Shown here: piece after piece, positions 38,381 to 47,496 of the stretch
How the letters are laid out: each line of letters starts with the position of its first letter
Position numbering within the stretch: position 1 is the stretch's first letter
Source: SB15 sp964639245
GTDB taxonomy: Bacteria; Chloroflexota; Anaerolineae; Aggregatilineales; J027
Assembly (NCBI GenBank): GCA_964639245.1
Contig: CAZXCU010000001.1
Location: 682,001 to 746,000 of the forward strand
Direction: 5' to 3'
DNA length: 64,000 nt
Notes under the pieces: generated by a model
Seen by the model: only the letters and a program-made list of their open reading frames with translations
Databases searched by the model: none
What the model was told of the DNA's origin: nothing
Made by a program: the position numbers and the translations under genes

Positions 38381-40387
38381 TTATCCTCTTTTTTCCAATT
38401 CGCGGTAGCAGCGCAATACTTCTGCCACGCTCCACGCCTGAAAAGGACAACCACGCGGATTGTGCGGGGCGCTGCCATCGAAAATTTCGCCAATCGAGCC
38501 AAGCCCTTCGTCAAAAAGTTGGTCAGCAAAGGGACGGAGATAACTCATCGCTTGGCTGACATCATGATAGGTGCGCCAGTGCGCCATCACAAACGCGCCA
38601 ATCAGCCAACCCCACATGGTGCCTTGGTGATAAGCGGCATCACGTTTTTTGACATCTCCGCCATAAGTGCCTTTGTAATCGGCATGGTCAGGCGAGAGAC
38701 TCCGCAACCCATAGGAACCGAGTAAATTTTCCGCACAGACTTGAATCACACTTTTTGCCCGTTCGCCTTCGACCAGTGGAAAAGGCAGGCTGATGGCAAA
38801 AAGCTGGTTGGGGCGCAGGGTGGAGTCGTTGCCCGTGGGGGTGTCCACCACATCATATAAATAGCCGCCGTCTGCATACCAGAATTTCTCACAAAAAGAA
38901 CTTTTCACAAGGTCGGCTTGGCTGAGGAAATGGGCAGGGTCTTGACCCAAAAATTTGCTCAACCAGCCCATAATCCGTAGGGCGTTGTGCCACAAAGCAT
39001 TAATTTCTACTGCTTTGCCGTGTCGTGGCGTGACCACCCAATTTTCGACTTTGACATCCATCCATGTGAGTTGGATATTGGGTTCGCCCTGCTTGAGCAA
39101 ATGGTCAAGTTTATCCTCGCCAATATGATAGCGTGTACCGCGTTTATGCCATTCGATGATATGCTGCAAAATGGGGAAAAGTTCCCGCGCCAGTTCAAGG
39201 TCATGGGGTTGGACTTGCAAATATTCATAAATAGCGACGAAATACCATAGGGTTGCATCCGCTGTGTTATATTCCGGCGCAATATCAGTATCGGGAAAAC
39301 GGTTAGGCAACATCCCCATATCCACATAGCGTGAGAAGGTCAGCAGGGTTTGGGCGGCTTCATGATAACGGTGGGTCGCCAGCATTAAACCGGGCAACGC
39401 GATCATCGTATCACGCCCCCAATCGGTGAACCATGGATACCCCGCGAGGATGGTTTTGCCCGATTCTTCTTCATTTTTGCGGTCAACAATGAATTGATCA
39501 GCCGCGAGTCCTAACTGCTGAATCCAATTGGGTGCGTCGTCAAAGGGCTGGCGGAGTTGGGTTTGACGCTGTTTTTCGGTATATAAACTGGCTGCCCAAT
39601 CTTCGGGTTCGTCGCTTTCGAGGGTAGCAATCAAACACAGCGTATCGCCGGGCTGAAAACTGTGTTCAATGACTCCGGCTTGGTATAAATCTTCAATCTC
39701 CTCTTGCCCGCGATATTTTTCGGTGGCGAGATGGAATTTCCACCACCAATCGCCTTTGGGGGTAAAGGAATCGGCATTGGTCAAAATTTTAAAGGGAACC
39801 GGTGCGTTTTCGGCTTCGGTAATGCGGGAACTCAAATTTGATATGGGCAAAATATCCATGCCCTTGCCGCCACTCCATTGAATCGGGGTGACATGAACCT
39901 GGCTTCCCCCTTTGGCGGTGTGATGATGATTGCGGTAGGTGACAAGCGGCTTGATGGTTAATTTGACAGGGCGCTGTCCGCGTGTATAGGTGTAGGTGAT
40001 ATAGGTGGTATTTTTGCCCTGTGGCATCCACACATGCTGGGTAAATTTGGCATCTCGATAGACCCATTCCCACACAGGTAGCAAGCCATCCAGATAGAAA
40101 CTTTCAAGGTGATTGTAGCCATCCGGGAAAAGCACCCCGGTAGCCCATTCATGGGTCACAAAGGGGATGCTGTAACCCGCCAGATCCAGCCAAATATCCA
40201 GCGCCGCCAGCAGAGTGACACGTTTGGTGGGGGGTTGGGTGGCTGCGTTCAGAAAGGCATGGTAGGTGCGACTGCGGGTTAAATTCACGGTTCCCATCGC
40301 ATACCCGCCGATGCCATTGGTCACAAGCCATTCACGACGACTGCTCATCTCCGGTTTGCTGGTAATCTCGCGCCCAAAACGTATCAT
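38381..40387 (-). CDS. Glycogen debranching enzyme (amylo-alpha-1,6-glucosidase, GDE C type)
   Basis: The 668-residue enzyme cleaves alpha-1,6 branches of glycogen. The N-terminal GDE-N domain opens with RREWLVTNGIGGYAMGTVNL, a hallmark of the archaeal/bacterial GDE family, followed by RSRTYHAFLNAA. The catalytic (alpha/alpha)6-barrel holds AGYPWFTDWGRDTMIALPGL, MLPNRFPD, YNTADATLWYFVAIYEYLQ and LYDVVD, with the acidic residues of the active site. The downstream neighbour on this strand is none; upstream lies a CBM48 protein gene, consistent with glycogen metabolism. Length fits the family. Confidence 0.9.
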   Translation of the reverse strand: MIRFGREITSKPEMSSRREWLVTNGIGGYAMGTVNLTRSRTYHAFLNAATQPPTKRVTLLAALDIWLDLAGYSIPFVTHEWATGVLFPDGYNHLESFYLDGLLPVWEWVYRDAKFTQHVWMPQGKNTTYITYTYTRGQRPVKLTIKPLVTYRNHHHTAKGGSQVHVTPIQWSGGKGMDILPISNLSSRITEAENAPVPFKILTNADSFTPKGDWWWKFHLATEKYRGQEEIEDLYQAGVIEHSFQPGDTLCLIATLESDEPEDWAASLYTEKQRQTQLRQPFDDAPNWIQQLGLAADQFIVDRKNEEESGKTILAGYPWFTDWGRDTMIALPGLMLATHRYHEAAQTLLTFSRYVDMGMLPNRFPDTDIAPEYNTADATLWYFVAIYEYLQVQPHDLELARELFPILQHIIEWHKRGTRYHIGEDKLDHLLKQGEPNIQLTWMDVKVENWVVTPRHGKAVEINALWHNALRIMGWLSKFLGQDPAHFLSQADLVKSSFCEKFWYADGGYLYDVVDTPTGNDSTLRPNQLFAISLPFPLVEGERAKSVIQVCAENLLGSYGLRSLSPDHADYKGTYGGDVKKRDAAYHQGTMWGWLIGAFVMAHWRTYHDVSQAMSYLRPFADQLFDEGLGSIGEIFDGSAPHNPRGCPFQAWSVAEVLRCYRELEKRG

Positions 40388-40425
40388 GTGGCTGTCCTCA
40401 TTGGCCTATCACTTTTATTGTGCCA

Positions 40426-40463
40426 CAAAAAAGCGGCAGAGGAACTTGTCCACTACCGCTTTT
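40426..40463 (-). terminator. Terminator between the CBM48 gene and the debranching enzyme gene
   Basis: On the minus strand AAAAGCGGTAG pairs with CTGCCGCTTTT (one mismatch) around a 14-nt loop, and the stem ends in TTTTTT. It lies about 25 nt after the CBM48 stop codon, so the debranching gene probably has its own promoter. Confidence 0.65.
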
Positions 40464-40487
40464 GATGGTTTTCACAGATTTTTCGGG

Positions 40488-40793
40488 TTATTCCGTCGGA
40501 TGGGTCGAGACCACCGAGTTGTCGCCGCTAAAGGGGTTTGGCACATATTTGTCGGCGTGCCAATCGTTGTGCCATTCCTGACTGTTGATCAGATAGCGGA
40601 ATTGATAGTCCTTGTTCAGTTCAAGGTCAAGCGTGGTTTTGAAAGTTTTTTTGGCTTTTTCCATCGGGGTGGCGGTTTCGCTCCAGTTGTTGAAATCACC
40701 CACCAGATGAACGGTGTTGGCTTCAGCCGCGATGGTTTCCGGGACGGTGAATTCGACTTTGCATTTGGTTTTGAGGAAACGCTTTTTCAGCAT
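40488..40793 (-). CDS. Free-standing CBM48/isoamylase N-terminal domain protein
   Basis: The 101-residue protein is a single glycogen-binding domain. VHLVGDFNNWSETATPMEKA is the hallmark CBM48/AMPK-beta motif, with the two Trp that stack on glucose. YQFRYLINSQEWHNDWHADK follows, ending with the polar tail GDNSVVSTHPTE. Such proteins bind glycogen or alpha-glucan and usually lack catalytic parts. Neighbouring debranching enzyme fits a glycogen-granule role. The gene is separated from it by a terminator. Confidence 0.85.
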   Translation of the reverse strand: MLKKRFLKTKCKVEFTVPETIAAEANTVHLVGDFNNWSETATPMEKAKKTFKTTLDLELNKDYQFRYLINSQEWHNDWHADKYVPNPFSGDNSVVSTHPTE

Positions 40794-41011
40794 GGTCTGT
40801 TCTCATTTTACACTTGGTAAGTTTTATCTTTCCCTAAATTCGCCCACTTGTAAAGGCTAATTGCGGCGAATCGGGTGATTTTTCACCAACTTTTAGCCAG
40901 ATTTTAACTAAAGAGGGTCGGTTGAAAGCGGGGGGCAATGGGTCGTGCGCGGGAAGAAAAATAGTGTGGTCATCTTACCGATGACAGAAAACCAATCCCG
41001 GATAACCGTCC

Positions 41012-41815
41012 TTAACATCCCGGATAGCCGCGCTGTTCAAAGGTCAACGGGTCAAGCGCGACATCATCCAAGCGGGTTTCATAATGCAAATGTGGCCCGG
41101 AACTGTTGCCGGTGCTGCCACTCCACCCCAACACACTCCCCGCCCCGACTTTATCGCCCGCTTGGACGTTAAAATTGGTCATATGTGCGTAATAGGTAAT
41201 GAAGCGCCCATTTTGTAGAATAACCAGATAGCCATAACCGACGGTACTCCACCCTGCAAAAATGACTTCGCCACTGTGTGTCGCATTAATCGGCGTACCG
41301 AGTGGCACCCCAATATCAATCGCATTGTGATAGGCATGGTAGCGCTGGGTCAAAATGCCACTCACGGGCAGCCCCACCGGAGCGCAGTCATCCCCGGCAT
41401 ATTCCAGCAGGGCGGCAGACCCCGCCGCATCTGAATTAACATTGGCATTTTCGGCATTTTCGGGGATCGGCAGCGCTTCAAATTCTAGCACCACCTGTTC
41501 AGTCGAAAGACCGGGCAAATAGACCCCCATGGGCGGGATATTCGGCGCGGTGACAGGCAAACTATTCGGATTGGACAAGGGATTGTTGTTCAAAAGGGCG
41601 TTGGTGGAATTGGGATTCAGGATGGCATAGGGTGCAGCGGGGGTGATTTTGATGGAAAAATCCACCGTCGGGAATGGCGTGGTTGCCACTGTGCGCGATT
41701 GGGAAGCCTGTTCCCCGCGCTGAAAAAAAATAAACACCCCCACCACCGCAATAATCATCAGCAGAAACAACCATCCGGCGGGTGTTGCGTAGAAAAAGCG
41801 AAAAATACGTCGCAT
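41012..41815 (-). CDS. Membrane-anchored M23 (LytM) peptidase
   Basis: The product has 267 residues from ATG 41815. An upstream start at 41851 would precede the likely -10 box. MRRIFRFFYATPAGWLFLLM begins an N-terminal anchor. Residues ~30-135 are a Pro/Asn-rich linker. The M23 domain has the zinc ligands His and Asp in YHNAIDIGVP, and the HxH in GPHLHYETR, so it should be an active endopeptidase cutting peptidoglycan cross-links. GATAAT (41830-41825) lies 9 nt before the ATG and may drive a leaderless message. The flanking intergenic stretch 40794-41011 has only short inverted repeats, such as ATTCGCC with GGCGAAT. Confidence 0.85.
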   Translation of the reverse strand: MRRIFRFFYATPAGWLFLLMIIAVVGVFIFFQRGEQASQSRTVATTPFPTVDFSIKITPAAPYAILNPNSTNALLNNNPLSNPNSLPVTAPNIPPMGVYLPGLSTEQVVLEFEALPIPENAENANVNSDAAGSAALLEYAGDDCAPVGLPVSGILTQRYHAYHNAIDIGVPLGTPINATHSGEVIFAGWSTVGYGYLVILQNGRFITYYAHMTNFNVQAGDKVGAGSVLGWSGSTGNSSGPHLHYETRLDDVALDPLTFEQRGYPGC

Positions 41816-41866
41816 TCTGCCAACATTATCACGACCTGCTGAAATTCGCAAAGCATGATTCTACGG

Positions 41867-41936
41867 GGTAGGGCAGTGTTCTAAGGGCGCTGTATATTCC
41901 CTGACAAACTCGTGCGCCCGTAACCCGCCCTCATCG
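41867..41936. repeat. Degenerate GTAGGGGCGGG-family palindromic repeat
   Basis: AAGGGCGC and GCGCCC form an inverted pair, ending in GTAACCCGCCCTCATC. The last part matches the right end of the repeat at 58045-58124 (ATAACCCGCCCTCACC). The left end, CTACGGGGTAGGGC, has diverged. It occupies the gap between the peptidase and glycosyltransferase genes, just before the latter's promoter. Confidence 0.55.
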
Positions 41937-41949
41937 TGCTACTCCCTGT

Positions 41950-41955
41950 TATAAT
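41950..41955 (+). promoter_or_regulatory. -10 box of the GT4 glycosyltransferase gene
   Basis: A perfect TATAAT lies 29 nt before ATG 41985. Transcription starting near 41962 would skip the alternative in-frame ATG at 41958, which supports the later start with its AGAGGG ribosome site. No good -35 is visible, because the repeat at 41867-41936 fills that position. Confidence 0.5.
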
Positions 41956-41984
41956 GAATGTTGATAGGATGTAGAGGGAAAACC

Positions 41985-43256
41985 ATGCTCGGAAAACTTA
42001 GACGGCGCAATCCAACTCATGAATTTTTGGAAAAAGGGATTCGCCCCGGCGATGAATTTCAGGTGGGGATGATTCGCCCGGAAGTAGACGTTGCGCCGAT
42101 TAAACGGGTGGCGCTGTTTGCGGAGTCGTTTTTACCCAAAGTGGATGGGGTGTCTAAAACGGCTGTCATGGTTGCCCGTCATTTGCAAAATACCGGACGG
42201 GATGTGTTGATTTTTGCGCCGGACAACGACAGCAATACCCCGCATTTTCTGGGGTCGAGTCAGGTGATTAGCGTGCCTGCGTTGGGGTTGCCGTTTGCGC
42301 CAGAAACCAAAATGGCTTTTCCGAGTTTTCTGGTGTCGTCCTATCTGGATGATTTTCAGCCGGACATGATTCATTTGTTCAGTCCGGCGGTGCTGTCGGT
42401 GGCGGGGGTTTTATTCGGGAGCAGTCGCCGTCTGCCAATTATCGCCAATTATCAAACTGATTTGCCCGGTTATGCGGAAAAATATGGCTATTATCTGTTT
42501 TCTAATCCGGTGCGGGATGTGCTGCGGGTGATGCACAACCGCGCTCATCTGACGCTTGCCCCGACTCACAGCGTGATTCGCCAGTTGAAAACATGGGGAT
42601 TCCGCCGTTTACGCTTGTGGGGGCGCGGGTCTGACCATCAGCGTTTTGGGATGCACCGCCGTTCAGAGGACATGCGAAAACGTCTGCTGGCCGGACGACC
42701 TGACGATAGTTTATTGGTGCTGTACGTGGGACGGCTTGCGCCCGAAAAGCGGGTCGATTTGCTGCGCGATGTCGCCAAAATGCCGGGGGTTGCGCTTACC
42801 ATCGTGGGAGATGGGGCAGAACGTGAAAATCTGGAAAAAATGTTTGGCCCCACCGCGCATTTTATGGGCTATTTATTTGGCGATGATCTTGCCGATGCTT
42901 ACGCCAGTTCGGATTTGTTCGCGTTCACCGGAACCAATGAAACTTTTGGACAGGTGGTTATGGAAGCCATGTCGTCCGGTTTGCCTGTGCTTGTCCCGAA
43001 CGCGGGTGGGGTGGTGGATCTGGTGCTAGACGGAATGAATGGCTATATCTGCCAAGAGGATCCCGGCGATTTTGCCCGAAAAGTCGAAAAAATTCGTGCC
43101 AACCCGGAACATCGCCAAAAAATGAGCGAACGGGCGCTGGAATATGCCAGTTCCCGCCCATGGGAATCGCTGATGGAAGAATTGGAAAATTACTACTGGG
43201 AAGCATGGCGGATGAACGAAAGCGGCAAATCCTACTTCGATTATGATGAGGAATAG
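41985..43256 (+). CDS. GT4-type glycosyltransferase (SqdX/mannosyltransferase-like)
   Basis: The 423-residue GT-B enzyme has the N-terminal VALFAESFLPKVDGVSKTAV, characteristic of SqdX, MgtA and other alpha-mannosyl/glycosyltransferases of glycolipid synthesis. The C-terminal donor-binding half has LLVLYVGRLAPEKRVDLL, MGYLFGDDLADAYASSDLF and the E-x7-E motif in ETFGQVVMEAMSSGLPVLV. Retaining GT4 enzymes use nucleotide sugars. A glycolipid role, such as sulfoquinovosyl or mannosyl lipid, is inferred from the N-terminus only. It precedes addB by 6 nt. Confidence 0.85.
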   Translation: MLGKLRRRNPTHEFLEKGIRPGDEFQVGMIRPEVDVAPIKRVALFAESFLPKVDGVSKTAVMVARHLQNTGRDVLIFAPDNDSNTPHFLGSSQVISVPALGLPFAPETKMAFPSFLVSSYLDDFQPDMIHLFSPAVLSVAGVLFGSSRRLPIIANYQTDLPGYAEKYGYYLFSNPVRDVLRVMHNRAHLTLAPTHSVIRQLKTWGFRRLRLWGRGSDHQRFGMHRRSEDMRKRLLAGRPDDSLLVLYVGRLAPEKRVDLLRDVAKMPGVALTIVGDGAERENLEKMFGPTAHFMGYLFGDDLADAYASSDLFAFTGTNETFGQVVMEAMSSGLPVLVPNAGGVVDLVLDGMNGYICQEDPGDFARKVEKIRANPEHRQKMSERALEYASSRPWESLMEELENYYWEAWRMNESGKSYFDYDEE

Positions 43257-43262
43257 TGCATC

Positions 43263-46200
43263 ATGCCTGTAACGATTTTAACGGGGGCGGCAGCTTCGGG
43301 AAAAACCACCACCGTTCTGCATGAAATTTTGAATATTCAGGATTTTGGGCAGGAAGTGTGGGTACTGCTGCCCACCCGCCTACAAATTGATGCCTTCCGT
43401 GACCATCTGATGCAAGAGACGGAAGCGATTTTTAACGTGCGGTTTTTCAATTTTTATGAATTGTACGATTTGCTGCTGGACATCGCGGGCGACCCCCAAC
43501 GGACGCTGTATCAGGCCGCCACAGACCGCATTTTGAATGAGATTATTCATCGGTTGCTGCGCGAAGGGGCATTAACGTATTACCATCAAATCGCAAGCAA
43601 GGCGGGGTTTATCAAACTGGTGGATAAGCTCATCAAAGAACTCAAACAAGGGGTGGTCAAAATTGAGGACTTTGAAACCTTTGCCAGCACGCCCAAAGAT
43701 AAAGATTTAGCGCGGATTTATCGGGAATATCAACTTTTTTTACAGACTCATGATCTGGTAGACCGTGACGGGGCGGGGTGGTTGGCGGTGGATCATCTAC
43801 GAACCAATGTGCCTCTGATTGAAAAAGTACGGGATGTTGGCCTGCTGGTGGTGGATGGATACGACAGTTTTACGCCCTTGCAAGCGCAACTCTTAGCTTC
43901 GCTGGTGAACATTATTCCGCAAAGCATTTTAACGCTGACCTATGAGGAACATCGTAAGGATGGCGCACACCGTACCTTTGACCAGACCTTGAATCGCTTG
44001 ATTGAAAAAGGCTTTAAATGGGATAGTCAATCAGTACAACCGCGTTTGTCCCCCAAGCCAATTGAACTGCGCCATTTAGAAAGCCAACTTTTTTCCCCCA
44101 AACCCGAAAAAATGTCCGGCGGGGAGGTGTTACACTGCATCGAGTCGCCCAACCCCAAGATGGAAGCGCGGGCTGTGATGCGGGATATTAAAAAACGGTT
44201 GCTGGCGGGCGTGCGCCCCGATGAAATTCTGGTGGTGATGCGCGATGCCACGACCTATGCCGATGCCCTACGCGGGGCGGCGCTGGCTTATGGATTACCC
44301 GTGATTGTGCGCCAAGCGGACAGTGTGCTGCAAAATCCGGTCATTGCGGCGATTTTGCAATTGCTGGATGTGCATGATTTTGATTTTCCGCGCCGCCAAC
44401 TGATGGATATTTTGCGGAACCCCTATCTGCATGTGCCACACCTGACCACCGAACAGGTCAATGATTTGGAACGCATCAGCCTTGAAAAACCGATTGTACA
44501 GGGGCGAATGAATTGGCTGAAGGGGCTTGAAGCGGGTGTCCTGCATAATGAGGACAACGACTCTATGTATGCGATTCCGGCGGGATTAAAAACCAGCGTT
44601 GAAGCATTTTTTGTGGCGATTACTCCCCCCGAATCGGCAACTCCGCGTGCCTATGTGCGCTGGATTCAACAGTTGCTTGGCACAGACCCCCAGTTGGAAA
44701 AAGAAGAAGAGCCAATCCTCCAGCCTGTGCATGGGGAGGGAAATTTTTCTGTCTACAACCAGATTCGTGGGCAGGGAGACGGGGCAGTTATGGTGCGCGA
44801 TTTACACGCCATGCACGCGCTCCGTAACGCCATGCAGGAAATCCTCAGTGCATATGATTTGCTGGCAGAAACCGCCCACCAAGGCCAGATGCTGCCCATT
44901 CCATGGAGTGTGTTTCGTGCCGATTTAGAATTGGTGCTGCAAAATCGGCGCATGGAAAACGACCTTCATTCGCGGGTGGGGCGGGTGCTGGTGACAACCG
45001 TTTTTGAGGCACGCGGCTTGTCCCATCGCCATGTATATATTGTGGGGCTTTCAGAAGGGATTTTCCCCGCGCAGCAGCAAGAAGACCCCCTCTATAGCAA
45101 CCGTGAACGGCATTTCATGAGCCGTGTGCATCAATTGGATGTGCAAACCGCCGAAGAACGGGCGGTGGACAGCGGCTTGTTCTACCAGATGTGTTCGCTG
45201 GCAAAAGAAACCCTCACCCTTAGCCGTCCCGCTTTGGATGAAAAAGGCAATGCGTGGCCTGAATCGATTTTCTGGAAATCTGTGTTGGATATTTTGCAAA
45301 ATCCGCCCCTCAGCCGCACCCGATTAGGGGAAGTTCATGCCCCTACCGAATCTGCGAATCCGCGTGAAATGCTGGTGAGTTTAGGCGGGGCGCTGCGCCA
45401 AACGCCGGAAAAAATCACGGCGGACACCTGGGCGATGGTGCGCGGACTGGATAATGACCCCCTCTGGCAAAATGTTCTGCGTGGGCGAAAAATCGAATCT
45501 GACCGCGAATCCTCACGGAGTCCTTTTGACCACTATACCGGCAAACTCAGTGACCCGTATTTCATTGCAATCGCGGCCAAAATGCTGACCGAGCGCACAT
45601 GGAGCGCTACCCAGATGAATGAATTGGGGCAGTGTCGTTTCCGCTTTTTTAGCAAACGCTTGCTCAAACTTGACCCCTATCAAGAGCCGGAAGAAGGCAT
45701 GGATGTGATGCAGTTGGGGTCGTTGAATCATAAAATTTTGGAAGAAACCTATCGCCGTTTGGAAAATGCGCTGATTACGGCAGAAAATCAGACGCTGGCG
45801 CTGGCAACACTGCATCAAGTGGCGGGTGAGGTGTTTCAATCTGCCCCGCAGGAATTTGGCTTTCAAGAAACCCGACTCTGGGAACAGGAAAAACAAACCC
45901 TGCTGGAGAAATTGGAACGGGTTGTCAAAACTGACTTTTCACCCCTCAGTCCATTAGAAAACTTGGGGACGAATCGGCAGACTTTTGCCCAAGAACTGCC
46001 ATTCGGGGCGGAAGGCGAACCGACGGTCAAAATTGAAGGGGTCGCCGGAATCCTCCGCGCACGCGGGTACATTGACCGCATTGACCGCAGCGACAATGGT
46101 TTGATTGTGATGGATTATAAAAGCGGCAGAACGCCGGAAACCAAAGACATGCGCGAAGGACGAAATTTCCAGATGATGCTCTACTTGCTGGCGATGGAAC

Positions 46201-46466
46201 AACACCTGCAACGGCATGGCATGGATGAAAAAGTGAGTGGCGGGTTGTTCTGGAGCATCCACCAGAACAAGGCCAGAGAAACCGTTGCCTTTGACGCAGA
46301 GGAAGTCGAGCTTGCCCGCCAGAAAATTCATCAGCATGTCCTCGCAGCACGGGACGGTGATTTTGCCAACCAGCCCGCCAAACTCGAAGGCGGTAAATGT
46401 TCTCATTATTGTGAATTTAACCAATTTTGTCGAATGAATCGGGCTAGCTTACGCAAGCATTCATAA
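43263..46466 (+). CDS. addB: AddB-type helicase-nuclease subunit with 4Fe-4S staple
   Basis: The 1067-residue protein belongs to the AddB/RexB family, which with AddA resects double-strand breaks to start recombination. Walker A is ILTGAAASGKTTTVLHEI at the N-terminus. The C-terminal nuclease has IDRIDRSDNGLIVMDYKSGR near residue 945. The iron-sulfur ligands are one Cys in LGQCRFRFFSKRLL near residue 790 and three in KCSHYCEFNQFCRM near 1045-1056, as in B. subtilis AddB. The start has no strong ribosome site, only 6 nt after the glycosyltransferase stop. Its partner addA is about 13 kb away at 59410, instead of adjacent. Confidence 0.88.
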   Translation: MPVTILTGAAASGKTTTVLHEILNIQDFGQEVWVLLPTRLQIDAFRDHLMQETEAIFNVRFFNFYELYDLLLDIAGDPQRTLYQAATDRILNEIIHRLLREGALTYYHQIASKAGFIKLVDKLIKELKQGVVKIEDFETFASTPKDKDLARIYREYQLFLQTHDLVDRDGAGWLAVDHLRTNVPLIEKVRDVGLLVVDGYDSFTPLQAQLLASLVNIIPQSILTLTYEEHRKDGAHRTFDQTLNRLIEKGFKWDSQSVQPRLSPKPIELRHLESQLFSPKPEKMSGGEVLHCIESPNPKMEARAVMRDIKKRLLAGVRPDEILVVMRDATTYADALRGAALAYGLPVIVRQADSVLQNPVIAAILQLLDVHDFDFPRRQLMDILRNPYLHVPHLTTEQVNDLERISLEKPIVQGRMNWLKGLEAGVLHNEDNDSMYAIPAGLKTSVEAFFVAITPPESATPRAYVRWIQQLLGTDPQLEKEEEPILQPVHGEGNFSVYNQIRGQGDGAVMVRDLHAMHALRNAMQEILSAYDLLAETAHQGQMLPIPWSVFRADLELVLQNRRMENDLHSRVGRVLVTTVFEARGLSHRHVYIVGLSEGIFPAQQQEDPLYSNRERHFMSRVHQLDVQTAEERAVDSGLFYQMCSLAKETLTLSRPALDEKGNAWPESIFWKSVLDILQNPPLSRTRLGEVHAPTESANPREMLVSLGGALRQTPEKITADTWAMVRGLDNDPLWQNVLRGRKIESDRESSRSPFDHYTGKLSDPYFIAIAAKMLTERTWSATQMNELGQCRFRFFSKRLLKLDPYQEPEEGMDVMQLGSLNHKILEETYRRLENALITAENQTLALATLHQVAGEVFQSAPQEFGFQETRLWEQEKQTLLEKLERVVKTDFSPLSPLENLGTNRQTFAQELPFGAEGEPTVKIEGVAGILRARGYIDRIDRSDNGLIVMDYKSGRTPETKDMREGRNFQMMLYLLAMEQHLQRHGMDEKVSGGLFWSIHQNKARETVAFDAEEVELARQKIHQHVLAARDGDFANQPAKLEGGKCSHYCEFNQFCRMNRASLRKHS

Positions 46467-46515
46467 GTTTTTCATAGTTGTATGCTAACTTTGGCAGAAT
46501 TGCCCGAAATTTTCT

Positions 46516-46521
46516 TATAAT
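46516..46521 (+). promoter_or_regulatory. -10 box of the membrane protein gene at 46549
   Basis: A perfect TATAAT lies 27 nt before ATG 46549, with a possible -35 TTGGCA (46491-46496, 19 nt spacer). TAGGTGG upstream of the ATG may be the ribosome site. Confidence 0.45.
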
Positions 46522-46548
46522 GAAACAAAGTGTTGTAGGTGGTGCGCG

Positions 46549-47496
46549 ATGGTTGACCCGATGAACTGGTTTTATGCAGGGCGAGACACCCTGATAACCC
46601 ATCAAATGCTGTCTCAGATTGATATTGGGCGCAATCGCTTTCATCGTCACCCCTTGTATCGTCGCTGGAGTCACTACGCCTACAACAATCCGATTGCCCA
46701 GTATGCCGAACTGTTGACCGAGCGTTTTGCCGAATATGGCCCCGCACTAACCATTTTGCTGCCGCTGATGTTTGCATTGGCGGCGCTGCTGTTCGGCAAG
46801 GATGGCTTTACGGTGGCCTTTACCCTGACGGCGATTGTCTTTCTGGCGGCGGCGGTGGTGGTGATTTTCGGGTCGCTCTGTGTGGCGGCGGGGCTTTCTG
46901 CCTATGCCGTGGCGCGGGAACGGTTGGAAGGGCGCTGGGATTTGATTATGCTCATCCCGAAAGACCGTTCCAGCATTTTATGGATGCGCGTTTCCTCCAT
47001 TTTAAACCCCTACCGCCCGACGATGATTACCTTTGAAGTGCTGCAAAATGCCCTAGCGATGCTGGCGGTGTTCGTGGTGTCGCTGAATGATGTGGACGAC
47101 AGCCGACTCGGAATTTGCCTTGCATTTTTCATCCCCGCCCTGTTTTTGCTGACATGGGAACGGCATCAGGATTATGCGCTGGCAGTGGCGATGGGCGCGT
47201 TTTTGGGTCTGAAATATGATGACCGCCGTGCTTTTAGCATTTCACTGGCCGGGGTTGGGTTTATCCTGATGGCGCGGGCCGTGTTTGTGATGGTCGCCTA
47301 TGGCATTTCGACACCCCCCGGCGGGATGGATGTGATTGTGCCTTCGCTGATTGGCGGGGTGACGATGCTGCCGATGGCCGGGATTCCGCTGTGGGCGTGT
47401 GCGTTGGGCGGATTCAGCTATTTTGCGGCACGGGAAGCGGCGATTGCTTATTTTCGCCATGCGTCGCTGCATTTGATGGACAACCCGCCGATTTAA
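46549..47496 (+). CDS. Hypothetical multispan membrane protein
   Basis: I do not recognise a family with confidence. The 315-residue protein has about seven to eight spans, with pairs at residues ~75-130, ~165-215 and ~225-300. The cytoplasmic loop ARERLEGRWDLIMLIPKDRS recalls the coupling loop of ABC-2-type permeases, where a similar E-x-R-x-x-x-W-D-L phrase is common. No ATPase gene is adjacent, so a transporter role is only a guess. It overlaps the convergent glycosidase-like gene by 4 nt. Confidence 0.65.
   Translation: MVDPMNWFYAGRDTLITHQMLSQIDIGRNRFHRHPLYRRWSHYAYNNPIAQYAELLTERFAEYGPALTILLPLMFALAALLFGKDGFTVAFTLTAIVFLAAAVVVIFGSLCVAAGLSAYAVARERLEGRWDLIMLIPKDRSSILWMRVSSILNPYRPTMITFEVLQNALAMLAVFVVSLNDVDDSRLGICLAFFIPALFLLTWERHQDYALAVAMGAFLGLKYDDRRAFSISLAGVGFILMARAVFVMVAYGISTPPGGMDVIVPSLIGGVTMLPMAGIPLWACALGGFSYFAAREAAIAYFRHASLHLMDNPPI

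Noticed and set aside
40266..40820. Plus-strand open frame across the debranching and CBM48 genes
   Set aside because: It runs through a terminator and opposite conserved domains, with no homology that I recognise.
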